The notes under the pieces were generated by a model that was not told the DNA's origin, did not search any database, and saw nothing but the letters and a program-made list of their open reading frames with translations. A stretch of 64,000 nucleotides of DNA from DATFDN01 sp963762525 (GTDB lineage: Bacteria > Pseudomonadota > Alphaproteobacteria > Acetobacterales > Acetobacteraceae): positions 434,001 through 498,000 of the forward strand of contig CAVXKT010000003.1 in NCBI GenBank assembly GCA_963762525.1, in the 5' to 3' direction. The first letter of the stretch is position 1. Each line of letters opens with the position of its first letter. The position numbers were made by a program, and so were the translations under genes. Below, in pieces: positions 1-8,396 of this stretch.

Positions 1-92
1 ACGGCCAGGTGCTGATGGAGGGCCGCCCGAACGAGGTGGTGGCGCATGAGGGCGTGCGCCGGGTCTATCTCGGCGAGCGGTTCAGCCTCTAG
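1..92 (+). CDS. lptB: LptB C-terminus (LPS export ABC transporter ATPase), partial
   Basis: Only the last 29 codons are present, read from base 3 to the TAG at 90-92. They end VYLGERFSL, the usual C-terminus of LptB, the cytoplasmic ATPase that powers lipopolysaccharide transport with LptFG. The call rests on this short tail plus position: rpoN starts 11 bases after the stop, the standard lptB-rpoN order of Proteobacteria. The rest of the gene lies upstream of the window. Confidence 0.8.
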   Translation, partial: GQVLMEGRPNEVVAHEGVRRVYLGERFSL

Positions 93-103
93 GTCCAGCC
101 GCC

Positions 104-1591
104 ATGGCGATCGGCCCGCGTCTCGACCTGCGCCAGAGCCAAAGCCTGGTGATGACGCCGCAGCTTCGCCAGGCGATCAAGCTGCTGCAATACACCAATC
201 AGGAAGTGATCGCGTTCATCGAGCAGGAGCTCGAGCGCAATCCGCTGCTGGAGCGCGATCAGGCGGAGGACGCGCCGTCGCCCGAGCTGGCGGCGCCCGA
301 CCAGCGCCACGACGGCGCCGCGATCGGCGATTTCGCCGAGCTCGCGCGGTCCGATACCCTGCCGGAGGCACGATCGGAGCCGCTCGACGCCGAACATGCC
401 GAGCCCTACGACCCGGGCGGCCCCTCGGACGGGATGGCCTTCGACCGCCGCGGCGGCGCGCCGGACTTCACCGACGACGAGCGCGGGGTCGATGCCTTCG
501 CCGAGCCGAGCCGGAGCTTGCGCGAGCATTTGAGCGAACAGCTTCGTTTAGGCTTTGACGATCCGGTGGAGCGGATGATCGGCGCCCATCTGATCGCCCT
601 GTTATGTCCCGCCGGGCGGCTGACCGCAGCGCCGGAGGCGATCGCCGCCGCCATGGGGGTGACGGTGCAGCGGGTGGAGGCGGTGCGCGGGCGCATGCTG
701 CGTTTCGATCCGACCGGCCTGTTCGCCCGCGACCTGAAGGAGTGTCTGGCGGCTCAGCTGGCCGAGCGCAATCGGCTCGATCCGGCGATGGCGGCGCTGC
801 TCGACAATCTGGACCTGCTGGCGCGGCGCGATCTGCGCCGGTTGATGGCGGTGTGCGGGGTGGATTTCGAGGACATCACCGAGATGATCGCCGAGATTCG
901 AGCCCTCGACCCCAAGCCCGGCGCGAGCTGGGACAACGAACCGGTCCGCGCCGTGGTACCCGACGTGCTGATGCGCGCCAACCCCGACGGCGGGTGGACG
1001 CTGGAGCTTAATCCCGAGACCTTGCCGCGGGTGCTGGTTAACCAGCGCTTTCTCGCCCGCATCGCGCCGCGTGCCGACAAGGCGGCGAAGGGGTTCCTCT
1101 CGGAGCACCTCGCCAGCGCCAACTGGCTGGTCAAGTCGCTGCAACAGCGCACGCAGACCATCCTCAGGGTGGCGACCGAGATCATGCGCCAGCAGGAGGG
1201 TTTCTTGCGTCATGGCATCGAGCATCTGCGGCCGTTAATCCTGCGCGACATCGCCATGGAGGTGGAGCTGCACGAGAGCACGGTCAGCCGCGTGACCTCG
1301 AACAAATACATCGCCACGCCGCGGGGGTTGTTCGAGCTGAAATACTTCTTCACCACGGCGATTGCCCGTACCGACGGCGGGGTGGCGCACAGCGCCGAGG
1401 CGGTCCGCCACCGCATCCGCGCCTTGATCCTGGCCGAGCATCCCGAAAAGGTGCTGTCGGATGACGCGATCGTTGAGGCGCTGCGGGCCGAGGACGTGGA
1501 CATCGCGCGCCGGACCGTGGCCAAATACCGCGAGGCGCTGCGCATCCCGAACTCGACGCAGCGCAAGCGAGAGAAGGCGGTGCCGGCCTGA
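104..1591 (+). CDS. rpoN: RNA polymerase sigma-54 factor
   Basis: 495 residues. Sigma-54 directs RNA polymerase to -24/-12 promoters that need an AAA+ activator. The N-terminal region I is clear (LDLRQSQSLVMTPQLRQAIK, residues about 7-26, followed by the ELERNPLLE helix). An acidic linker follows, then the core-binding part. The DNA-binding C-terminus carries the invariant RpoN box ARRTVAKYRE at residues 468-477. The start is an ATG 11 bases after lptB, suggesting co-transcription. hpf follows 45 bases downstream. Length and all hallmarks are normal, with no frameshift. Confidence 0.97.
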   Translation: MAIGPRLDLRQSQSLVMTPQLRQAIKLLQYTNQEVIAFIEQELERNPLLERDQAEDAPSPELAAPDQRHDGAAIGDFAELARSDTLPEARSEPLDAEHAEPYDPGGPSDGMAFDRRGGAPDFTDDERGVDAFAEPSRSLREHLSEQLRLGFDDPVERMIGAHLIALLCPAGRLTAAPEAIAAAMGVTVQRVEAVRGRMLRFDPTGLFARDLKECLAAQLAERNRLDPAMAALLDNLDLLARRDLRRLMAVCGVDFEDITEMIAEIRALDPKPGASWDNEPVRAVVPDVLMRANPDGGWTLELNPETLPRVLVNQRFLARIAPRADKAAKGFLSEHLASANWLVKSLQQRTQTILRVATEIMRQQEGFLRHGIEHLRPLILRDIAMEVELHESTVSRVTSNKYIATPRGLFELKYFFTTAIARTDGGVAHSAEAVRHRIRALILAEHPEKVLSDDAIVEALRAEDVDIARRTVAKYREALRIPNSTQRKREKAVPA

Positions 1592-1636
1592 GCCCGACCC
1601 GCCCCCGCTCGGCAGGGTCGTCTCGGGAGAATTTTG

Positions 1637-2227
1637 ATGGAAATCAATGTCTCCGGTAAGCAGGTTGATCTATCCGATGCGCTACGAGAACGAGTGGCCA
1701 TGCATCTGGAGGGTATCGCGCGCAAATATTTCGATCGCGCACTGGAAGCCAAGGTGACGTTCGGCCGAGCGCGCAGCTTCTTCACCTGCGACATCAACCT
1801 GCACGCCGGTCGTGGCCTGCAGCTGCGAGGGGAAGGGGAGGCGGCGGACGCGCCGACCGCCTTCGACGACGCCGCCGAGCACATTGCCAAACGCCTGCGC
1901 CGCTACCGAAGGCGGGTGAACGACCACGCCCGCGACCTCGCCAACCGCGAGCGCCCGGAGGCGGCGCGGCAATACGTGCTCCGTCAAGCCGATGACAAGG
2001 TCATCGACGGCACGATGGCCCCCGGCATCGACGCCTATGCCACGGTGATTGCGGAGCAACCGGCCGAAATCAGCCGGCTGTCGGTGGGCGAGGCGGTCAT
2101 GCGGATGGATTTGGCCGACCAGCCGATGCTGATGTTCCGCAACAGCGCCAGCGGCGAGCTGAACGTGGTCTATCGGCGCAGCGACGGCAATATCGGCTGG
2201 ATCGATCCGGGGGAGCGGCCGGGCTAG
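1637..2227 (+). CDS. hpf: Ribosome hibernation promoting factor, long form
   Basis: 196 residues from ATG 1637, with GGGAGA at 1625-1630 as ribosome binding site. A TTG directly upstream would add one residue and is less likely. The N-terminal half (MEINVSGKQVDLSDALRERV onwards) is the S30AE/YfiA fold that sits in the ribosomal decoding centre. The C-terminal domain (about residues 135-190, with QPMLMFRNSASGELNVVYRR) is the dimerisation domain of long HPF, which makes 100S ribosome dimers. Downstream of rpoN this is the classic proteobacterial order, but the usual next gene ptsN is absent; the convergent KimA-like gene follows instead. Confidence 0.95.
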   Translation: MEINVSGKQVDLSDALRERVAMHLEGIARKYFDRALEAKVTFGRARSFFTCDINLHAGRGLQLRGEGEAADAPTAFDDAAEHIAKRLRRYRRRVNDHARDLANRERPEAARQYVLRQADDKVIDGTMAPGIDAYATVIAEQPAEISRLSVGEAVMRMDLADQPMLMFRNSASGELNVVYRRSDGNIGWIDPGERPG

Positions 2228-2295
2228 AGCGTCGGCGCGCCGTTTGGGCTCGGGGAGCTGGCCTTAGCCAAGAAGAACATGATCGCGGAATGAGA

Positions 2296-4257
2296 TTAGG
2301 GGGCCGGCTCCTCCTCGGCCAATGCACGCTCTGGCGTCACCGGCTCGAGTTGCCAGGGAACGCCGACCACGGCGATGTCCGGCCCGCCGGTGCGCAGCAG
2401 CAGCTTGCGCAGGCGCCGTTCGCGATGCGTGTGCAGCAGCATCTCCCACCAGCGCCCTTCGACCAGCTGCGGCAATACCACCGCGACTGCCCGGCCGGGC
2501 CGGTGGCGCCGGAAATCGGCGATGATCCGCAGCAGCGGGCCGCTCACACTGCGGTAGGGGGAGTGCTCGATCCGCAACGGCGGGACCGGCAGGCCGGCCT
2601 CCCGCGCCGGCTGCTCGACACAGCGCTCCCATTCGCGGCGGATCCGGCTCGTGTGCTCCCCGGCATCCGGCCCCTCCAGATCGATACAATGCAGCGCCGT
2701 GATGTGCGGCGACAGGCGGAACGCGAAGGCCACGGCCTTGCGGCTGACCCGATCCCAGCGGGCGAGAGGGATGATGACCAGCGGCGGGGCGTGATCGCTC
2801 AGGGCGATTCGGCCGCCGACGCCGCTCAGCAATTGACGGTCGAGGCCGGCATAGTAGCGGTTGACAAGTCGCAGCAGGAACAGCGTCAGCGGGATCACCA
2901 CGACGGTGAGCCAAGCGCCGGCGGCGAACTTCGAGATCAGGATGACCGCCAACGCGGTGCCGGTCGCCATTGCGCCGAAGGCGTTGATGGCGAGGCGAGC
3001 TCGGTCCGCGTGCCGCTTGGCTTCGCGACGCCAATGCGCCGCCATGCCGGCCTGCGACAGGGTGAAGGACAGAAAGGCGCCGACCGCAAATAGCGGGATC
3101 AGGCGATCGGTGATGCCGCCGAAGGCGGCCAGCAGCAGTCCGGCGCCGACGGCGAGGAACGCGATTCCGGCAGTATAGACCAGCCGCCGGCCGGGCACGG
3201 CGAACGCCTTCGGCAGGTAGCCGTCATGCGCCACCTGCCGGCAAAGGCGGGGGAAGCCGACGAAGCTCGTATTGGCGGACAGGCACAGAACGGCGAGCAC
3301 GCCGGCCATGGCGACGTCATAGAACCAGTCTCGCCCGTGGACGGCGGCGATGAGCTGCGACAGCACGCTCTGATAGCCGGGCTTGTTCTGGTCCATGGCC
3401 ATGACGCCGTAGACGCGGCTGAGATGGGCGACACCCAGCAGCAGCAAGCCCAGCACGACGACGATCGCCGCCAAGGTGGCATGGGCGTGCCGGGCACGAG
3501 GCTCCCTGAACGCGCCGACGCCGTTGCTGACCGCCTCGACGCCGGTCATCGCCGCGCATCCGGCCGCGAAGGCGCGCAGCACCAGCCACAGCGTGATCGC
3601 CTCGGTGCCACTCGGAGGTGCGGGCGGCGCGACCACGGGCGAAACCGCGCCGGCCCGGGTCCATGCCGCCAGAGTGCCGGCGATCAGGATGAACGCGAGG
3701 CTGGCGATGAAGAGATAGGTGGGGCCGGCAAATACGACGCCGCTCTCGCGCGTGCCGCGCAGGTTAACGAGAGTGATCAACCCCAGCACACCGAGGCAGA
3801 GCGGCAGCGTGGCGGCGTGCAGCGATGGCAGCGCCGAGGTGAGAGCGCCGATGCCGGCAGAGATGCCGACGGCGACGTTCAGCATGTAATCCACCATCAG
3901 GGCGGCGGCGGCCAGCAAGCCGGCGGTGGTGCCAAGATTCTCCCTGGCGACGGTGTAGGAGCCGCCGTTGCCCGGATAGGCGGTGATGGTCTGCCAATAA
4001 GAGAAGAACAGGATGGCCAGCAGCACCAGGATCACCCCGGTGATCGGGCCGATGACGCCGAGCCCGGCGGCGCCCGCCGGGGCGAGGACGGTGAGCGCGG
4101 CCTCCGGCCCGTAGGCGGCGGAACTCAGCCCGTCGAGGCCCATCGCGGGCAGGCCCGCGAACGCGCCCAGCTTGCCGCCCTCGGCCTCCCGGTTCGCCAG
4201 CGGCCGGCCGAGCAGGAGCCTGCGCAACGACCACCGCCGAGGTGGGGCGGCGGACAT
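2296..4257 (-). CDS. KimA-like potassium importer (APC superfamily permease)
   Basis: About 653 residues. The N-terminal two thirds are a 12-segment APC-type permease with signatures of the KimA/YdaO family: LSSAAYGPEAAL near residue 45, then YPGNGGSYTVARENLG, and VDYMLNVAVGISAGIGALTS. The last 200 or so residues form a soluble cytoplasmic domain (SDHAPPLVIIPLARWDRVSR onwards), as in KimA. Bacillus subtilis KimA imports K+ with protons and is inhibited by c-di-AMP; transfer of that activity to this protein is inference. The start may be ATG 4257 or GTG 4260. It is convergent with hpf. The upstream fragment on the same strand overlaps its start codon. Confidence 0.75.
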   Translation of the reverse strand: MSAAPPRRWSLRRLLLGRPLANREAEGGKLGAFAGLPAMGLDGLSSAAYGPEAALTVLAPAGAAGLGVIGPITGVILVLLAILFFSYWQTITAYPGNGGSYTVARENLGTTAGLLAAAALMVDYMLNVAVGISAGIGALTSALPSLHAATLPLCLGVLGLITLVNLRGTRESGVVFAGPTYLFIASLAFILIAGTLAAWTRAGAVSPVVAPPAPPSGTEAITLWLVLRAFAAGCAAMTGVEAVSNGVGAFREPRARHAHATLAAIVVVLGLLLLGVAHLSRVYGVMAMDQNKPGYQSVLSQLIAAVHGRDWFYDVAMAGVLAVLCLSANTSFVGFPRLCRQVAHDGYLPKAFAVPGRRLVYTAGIAFLAVGAGLLLAAFGGITDRLIPLFAVGAFLSFTLSQAGMAAHWRREAKRHADRARLAINAFGAMATGTALAVILISKFAAGAWLTVVVIPLTLFLLRLVNRYYAGLDRQLLSGVGGRIALSDHAPPLVIIPLARWDRVSRKAVAFAFRLSPHITALHCIDLEGPDAGEHTSRIRREWERCVEQPAREAGLPVPPLRIEHSPYRSVSGPLLRIIADFRRHRPGRAVAVVLPQLVEGRWWEMLLHTHRERRLRKLLLRTGGPDIAVVGVPWQLEPVTPERALAEEEPAP

Positions 4258-4570
4258 CACGGCCCCGGCTTGCGCGCGATATTGAGAGCCATTCGGTCCG
4301 CAGCAGGCGGTAGCGAGGCTCGAGCTTCGGCCGCAGGCGGAATGTCTCCTCGATGAACCCCGTGTCCGCCAAGCGATCGGCGAAGTCCAACGCGCAGTAG
4401 CCGGGCAACGCGCGTCGCGGCGGCCGGCCGGCCGAGATGAACGCCGGAAGCCTTCGAGGGGTGAACTGGCCGGGGTCGTGCCAAGCGGCCGCCAGCGGCC
4501 GGCGCACGATGCGCCAGCCGAGCGAGGTCCGCTTGGCGGACGCTGCGGGATCGGTTCCCGATTGCGCCAT
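4257..4570 (-). pseudogene. Short frameshifted coding remnant upstream of the KimA-like gene
   Basis: Reading from ATG 4570 gives about 100 residues with protein-like composition (for example LPGYCALDFADRLADTGFIE, then LRPKLEPRYRLLRTEWLSI). After about 4275 the sensible continuation (ARKPGP, stop at 4257-4259) lies in another frame, so one base seems missing there. The tail resembles the end of a class I SAM-dependent methyltransferase, but it is far too short for a whole enzyme, so this may be a remnant. It overlaps the possible 5' end of the glycosyltransferase on the other strand. Function unknown, low confidence. Confidence 0.3.
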
Positions 4571-5630
4571 TCGCCCGCAGTTATCAGGCGTTGTCGCGCC
4601 CGGCAATCTGGCCTATCAGCGCCATTCTCGCCGAAGCAGGACGCGCCTGAGACCAGAGACCGCCATTATCCAGCCGCTGCCCGGCATCGGCGACCTGGTC
4701 TGGCACTTGCCGCACATACGGGCGCTGGCGGCGCATTTCGGCGGTGCGGTGACGCTGGTCGCCAAGCCGCGCTCGGCCGCCGACCAGATTTTCGCCGCCG
4801 AGACCACAGTGGCGGAGGTGCTGTGGACCGACCGCCGCTCCGAGGGGCGACCGGGCGCCCATGACGGCGCCATCGGCTTTTTCCGGCTCGTAGCGGCCCT
4901 GCGGGCGAGGCGGTTTCGCCGCGTCATAATTCTCCATCACAGCCGCACGCTGGCGATGGCCTGTTTCCTTGCCGGCATCCCCGCGCGATATGGCTACGGC
5001 TACACGCTGCAGCGCCCTTTCCTCAATCGCCCGCCTTTCTTGAGGTCATCGGCGCTGAGGCTGCATCCGTTCGAGCAGGCGACCGCCTGGCTCCGCGAGG
5101 CCGCCATTCCGATGGCCGAGGAGGAGCCGCGCTTGCCGGTCTCACCGCTGGCGCGCCGGGCAATACGGGCACGCTTAGGCAACCGGCCCTTCGTGGTGCT
5201 GGGGATCGGCAGCTCCGAGCCCTACAAGCAATGGGGAGCGGCGAATTTCCGGGCGCTGGCGGAGGCGCTCACGCGCGCCGGCTGGTCGCGCCTGGTGTTG
5301 GCGGGCGGGCCGGCGGAGCAGGCGCTCGCGGCCGAGATCACCGATGCCGACCTTGTGCCCGCGATCGGCTGGCCGCTCCGCGAGATCGCGGCACTTTGCG
5401 CCGAGGCGGCGTTCTATGTGGGCAATGACACCGGCGTGATGAATCTCGCCGCCGCCGTCGGAACAAGCAGCTACGGCTTGTTCGGCGCCGTCCCGCCGTT
5501 CCGCCACGCCAGCCGGATTATACCCGTGCTGCCGCCGGATGGAGAGCCCGACAAGCGGCACGGCATGGCGCGGATCACGCCGGCGGCGGTGCTGGCCGCC
5601 ATTCAAGCGGATCGGGGCGAGTGCGGCTGA
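4509..5630 (+). CDS. Glycosyltransferase family 9 (heptosyltransferase-like)
   Basis: The protein matches the LPS heptosyltransferase (GT9/ADP-heptose) fold. The N-terminal motif IIQPLPGIGDLVWHLPHIRA begins about 50 residues into this reading. The second Rossmann domain has FVVLGIGSSEPYKQWG and the donor-site segment FYVGNDTGVMNLAAAVGTSS. It would transfer a sugar to the LPS core at the inner membrane. The start is uncertain: ATG 4437 and ATG 4509 are both in frame, but the family normally begins just before the IIQPLPG motif (about 4650), where no ATG exists. Family level is secure, sugar specificity is not. Confidence 0.75.
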   Translation: MRQPSEVRLADAAGSVPDCAIRPQLSGVVAPGNLAYQRHSRRSRTRLRPETAIIQPLPGIGDLVWHLPHIRALAAHFGGAVTLVAKPRSAADQIFAAETTVAEVLWTDRRSEGRPGAHDGAIGFFRLVAALRARRFRRVIILHHSRTLAMACFLAGIPARYGYGYTLQRPFLNRPPFLRSSALRLHPFEQATAWLREAAIPMAEEEPRLPVSPLARRAIRARLGNRPFVVLGIGSSEPYKQWGAANFRALAEALTRAGWSRLVLAGGPAEQALAAEITDADLVPAIGWPLREIAALCAEAAFYVGNDTGVMNLAAAVGTSSYGLFGAVPPFRHASRIIPVLPPDGEPDKRHGMARITPAAVLAAIQADRGECG

Positions 5631-5665
5631 GCGTTCGTTCGCCCGTGCGCGGCGTTTAGTTCGCT

Positions 5666-6151
5666 TTAGCCTTCCCTCATGGCCCTCCACCGCGCGACGC
5701 TTTCCGGAGACCAGTGCTCCTCGCGCTTGTAGTACTCCGGGACTGCCGGCGTGCCCGCGGGAAGCATCACCCAGGGCTGCTTGGAGGCCGTAAAAATGTG
5801 AATATCGGGCGGCAGATGTTCCGGCTGATCCAGGGTCCCCACCCGAACGAACCGCACCCGGTCGCCGGCCCCGCCATAGTTGCTCCAGACCGCGATCCGG
5901 CATTTCGGACAGCGCGCGATTCGTTGCCCCTTGCCGCTCGCCGACGGCGTTTCGATGACGATCGGCTGGTCCGCCAGCAGCGTGACGCGATCCGCCTCGA
6001 TCATCGCGTTCAGGGCGAAAGAGGCGCCGGATTCGCGCTGGCACCAGCGGCAGTGGCAACAATGAACAAACAGCGGGCGGATTTCCATCCGGTAACGGAC
6101 CGTCCGGCAGTCGCAGCCACCTTCGATTGGAAAAATGTTGTGCGCGGTCAT
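5666..6151 (-). CDS. GFA/CENP-V family protein
   Basis: 161 residues from ATG 6151. The zinc-binding cysteines of the glutathione-dependent formaldehyde-activating (GFA) fold are visible: GGCDC near the N-terminus, HCCHCRWCQ about residues 31-39, and CPKC about residue 78. The family binds zinc through these cysteines, and in a few members accelerates S-hydroxymethylglutathione formation; most members have no proven substrate. It lies 14 bases after the stop of the outer-membrane-type gene on the same strand and may be the last gene of the iron operon, but no iron role is evident. Confidence 0.8.
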   Translation of the reverse strand: MTAHNIFPIEGGCDCRTVRYRMEIRPLFVHCCHCRWCQRESGASFALNAMIEADRVTLLADQPIVIETPSASGKGQRIARCPKCRIAVWSNYGGAGDRVRFVRVGTLDQPEHLPPDIHIFTASKQPWVMLPAGTPAVPEYYKREEHWSPESVARWRAMREG

Positions 6152-6165
6152 CGGACCCCTCGAGG

Positions 6166-6945
6166 TCAAAAGTGGATCTCGTATTCAGCTTGCCAGCGCA
6201 GCGTCGTCAAAGGTACGGCGCGGGTGAGGCCGAAGAGCAGGCCGCCGTTCCACTCCAACGTGCCCGGGCCGAGGTTGAAGATTTTGCCGAACAGTTGCGG
6301 CCCGACGCGCTGGTCCTGGTCGCTCCATTTGTCGAAACGACCGAAGCGGCCCGGGGCGCCGTAGTACTGCAGCCCGGGCTCGACGGCGATGCTGCGGCCG
6401 AGGCGAAAGGTCCAGGCGTCGATGCGGGTCTCAAAGGCATAAAGGAAGAACAACCCGCTGGCGGCATTCGCGCCGAGATCCTTCTCGACGAAAGGTTCAC
6501 GGTGTTGCTGGTGCCCAAGAAGTCCTTGCGGAACACCGGTCCGAAGGTGGTTTCGTTCGGGTTGCCCTTTTGCAACGCCTGGCCGTATTCGATAAAAAAG
6601 CCCGAAGTCCAGCCAATATTCGCCGCGCTCGGTGAACTGAAACAGGTTCTCCGAGGTGATCTGGTCGAAATAGGTCGCTTGGCGTCGCCCCGGGGCGCGG
6701 TTGAATTCCAGTTCCAGCTCGGTCTGCCACCATGGCGTGACGCCGTATTCGAGCTCGAACGTGCTGCTGAATTCACCGCTCTTGGACGCGTTCGCATCGA
6801 AACCGCGATCGCCGACGCTCTCGACCGCCAGTTCACCGAAATTCACCTCCGGCAACCAAACCTTGAAGTCCGCCCGCACCGGGGACGACGGCAGCAACCC
6901 CGCCGACAGGAGGGCGGCGAAGGCGATGACGGCTCTTCCGTTCAT
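6166..6945 (-). CDS. Exported outer-membrane-type protein of the FTR1 operon (double frameshift)
   Basis: About 259 residues from ATG 6945, preceded by a good AGAGGGG site. The first 26 residues are a signal peptide ending SSPVRA. The rest alternates polar and hydrophobic residues with many aromatics and ends WQAEYEIHF, a terminal Phe typical of outer-membrane beta-barrels. No named family recognised. Two compensating frameshifts flank the segment read from about 6594 to 6495. Restoring five instead of six T at 6594-6599, and one extra T near 6500, recovers a smooth chain (YGQALQKGNPNETTFGPVFR). It follows the FTR1 gene on the same strand, so a role in iron or metal passage across the outer membrane is suggested only by context. 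Confidence 0.6.
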   Translation of the reverse strand: MNGRAVIAFAALLSAGLLPSSPVRADFKVWLPEVNFGELAVESVGDRGFDANASKSGEFSSTFELEYGVTPWWQTELELEFNRAPGRRQATYFDQITSENLFQFTERGEYWLDFGLFYRIRPGVAKGQPERNHLRTGVPQGLLGHQQHREPFVEKDLGANAASGLFFLYAFETRIDAWTFRLGRSIAVEPGLQYYGAPGRFGRFDKWSDQDQRVGPQLFGKIFNLGPGTLEWNGGLLFGLTRAVPLTTLRWQAEYEIHF

Positions 6946-7026
6946 ATCCCCTCTCGGAATTCGAATAAGACGCATTCGCAGTAGGCAAACCGACCCTTCC
7001 GTTGCGGGCTCTCGTGGCCTCCAGCG

Positions 7027-7884
7027 TTAGATGCGGGAGATTTGCCGCCCCGCCGACCGCCGCTTGCGCGCTGCCGACGGGCTCTCGCGGAACACCATCA
7101 TCAGCGAGCCGATGACGATCAGGGTCGCGACATAGAAGACGAGCTGGATGCCGGCCGGCCGAGCCGTATAGCCGGTCAGGATATGAAGCAGCTGGCCGGG
7201 CAGGCTCCGCTCGCTGAGCAGGAAGGACGTGTCCCAGAGATCGTTGCCGAGCGACGGCAGCACGCCGGCGGCCCCGAGGAACGCGGCACCCTGCGCGGCC
7301 ATGCCGGCGGCAAGCAGCAGGATCAGCCAGCCGGTCACGGCGAACAGGTAGCGCAGCGGGATGGTCAGCAGGCCGAAGTAGAGCGCGGTCCCGACGGCGA
7401 CCCCCGCCGCCACGCCGCAGGCCCCGCCGACGATCATGCCGGCAAAGCCGCCGCCGGCGCCGCCGGCGGCGATGCCGTAGAGGAACAGGACGACCTCGGA
7501 CCCCTCGCGCAAGACCGCGATGCCGCAGACGAGCGCCAACGCGTAGAGTGGTCGCGTCCCCGCCAGCACATCCTTGCCGATCCGCGTGGCGTCGAGCGCC
7601 AGCTCGCGGCCATGACGGCTCATCCATACATTGTGCCAGCCCAGCATGCAGACCGCCGCGAACAGGATCGCGGCGTTGAACAGCTCCTGACCGACCCCCT
7701 GCACCGCCGCGGCGATCTCGCCGGCGAAGGCGGCCACGACGACCGCGCCCAGCACGCCGGCGATGCAGCCGCCGGAAACCCAAAGCCCCCGGCGCGGTAC
7801 GCCGCGGCTCGCCGCCATCACGATGCCGACCACGAGTCCGGCCTCGAGGACTTCGCGGAAAACGATGATCAGGGTCGCGAGCAC
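7027..7884 (-). CDS. FTR1-family high-affinity iron permease
   Basis: 285 residues with about seven hydrophobic segments. The two RExxE iron-permeation motifs are present: FREVLEAG at residues 9-16 and LREGSEVVLF at about residues 124-133. In FTR1 and EfeU these glutamates carry Fe3+ across the inner membrane after oxidation of Fe2+ by a periplasmic partner. It follows the cupredoxin gene by 14 bases and precedes the exported protein, giving a three-gene operon. EfeB peroxidase and full EfeO are absent, so this resembles the compact FTR1-plus-cupredoxin systems rather than EfeUOB. Regulation by Fur is suggested by the upstream box. Confidence 0.92.
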   Translation of the reverse strand: MLATLIIVFREVLEAGLVVGIVMAASRGVPRRGLWVSGGCIAGVLGAVVVAAFAGEIAAAVQGVGQELFNAAILFAAVCMLGWHNVWMSRHGRELALDATRIGKDVLAGTRPLYALALVCGIAVLREGSEVVLFLYGIAAGGAGGGFAGMIVGGACGVAAGVAVGTALYFGLLTIPLRYLFAVTGWLILLLAAGMAAQGAAFLGAAGVLPSLGNDLWDTSFLLSERSLPGQLLHILTGYTARPAGIQLVFYVATLIVIGSLMMVFRESPSAARKRRSAGRQISRI

Positions 7885-7898
7885 GGTGCCGTTTTCCG

Positions 7899-8231
7899 CT
7901 ATTTCACGACCAGATGGCCGCGCGTGTCGGGGTGGAAATCGTCGAAGAACTCGTAGCGCCCCGGATCGAGCGGGCCGACGAACACGGTAATCTCACGGCC
8001 GGCCTGGACCACTTTCTCGCGGTGAAAGTCGACGCTCTCGAATTCCGAGGTGGTTGATCCGCTGTTCTTGACGGTCAGCTTCAGCTTTTGACCGGCCGGC
8101 ACCGAGATCTGGCTTGGGATGAATTGATGATCCCGGATGGTGATGAGGATGTCCGGGTCGGCCGCGGAAGCGGGCAGGGCCAGCATCAGCACCAGCATCC
8201 CCGAGGCGATGCCCTTCGTCGGAAAGATCAT
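7899..8231 (-). CDS. Periplasmic cupredoxin-like protein
   Basis: 110 residues: signal peptide (LVLMLALPASAAD, cut near residue 24), then a single cupredoxin domain (HQFIPSQISVPAGQKLKLTV near residues 35-54) with a late DPGRYEFFDDFHPDTRGHL segment that replaces the usual copper-ligand loop. It resembles the N-terminal domain of EfeO. Such proteins are thought to bind or oxidise Fe2+ in the periplasm and pass iron to FTR1. Canonical type 1 copper ligands are not complete, so copper binding is uncertain. It is the first gene of the operon, 48 bases downstream of a Fur-like box. Confidence 0.85.
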   Translation of the reverse strand: MIFPTKGIASGMLVLMLALPASAADPDILITIRDHQFIPSQISVPAGQKLKLTVKNSGSTTSEFESVDFHREKVVQAGREITVFVGPLDPGRYEFFDDFHPDTRGHLVVK

Positions 8232-8278
8232 TGCGATCCCAATTCCCCATGGTTACGGGCGCCGGCCCAGCTGCGATT

Positions 8279-8297
8279 GATAATGGTTCTCATTCCG
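8279..8297 (-). promoter_or_regulatory. Fur-box-like operator upstream of the iron operon
   Basis: GATAATGGTTCTCATTCCG matches 13 of 19 positions of the classical Fur box, including both half-site cores GATAATG and TCATT. It lies 48 bases upstream of the cupredoxin start, in the gap between that gene and the divergent ATP-grasp gene. Iron repression of the cupredoxin-FTR1 operon is the natural inference. In alphaproteobacteria the regulator could be Fur/Mur or Irr. Confidence 0.6.
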
Positions 8298-8396
8298 GAG
8301 TCAAGTGCGGCTGCCGGCGAACGCACCAACTGGTGATCTCGTTGCGTGCGGGCCGCCTGTCTATCAGCCGCCGGAGCGAGACCGTATAACCCCTGG

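Noticed and set aside
3226..4356. Long open frame on the plus strand opposite the KimA-like gene
   Set aside because: Composition rich in Arg, Gly, Gln and Ala without domains; it is the antisense shadow of a high-GC gene.
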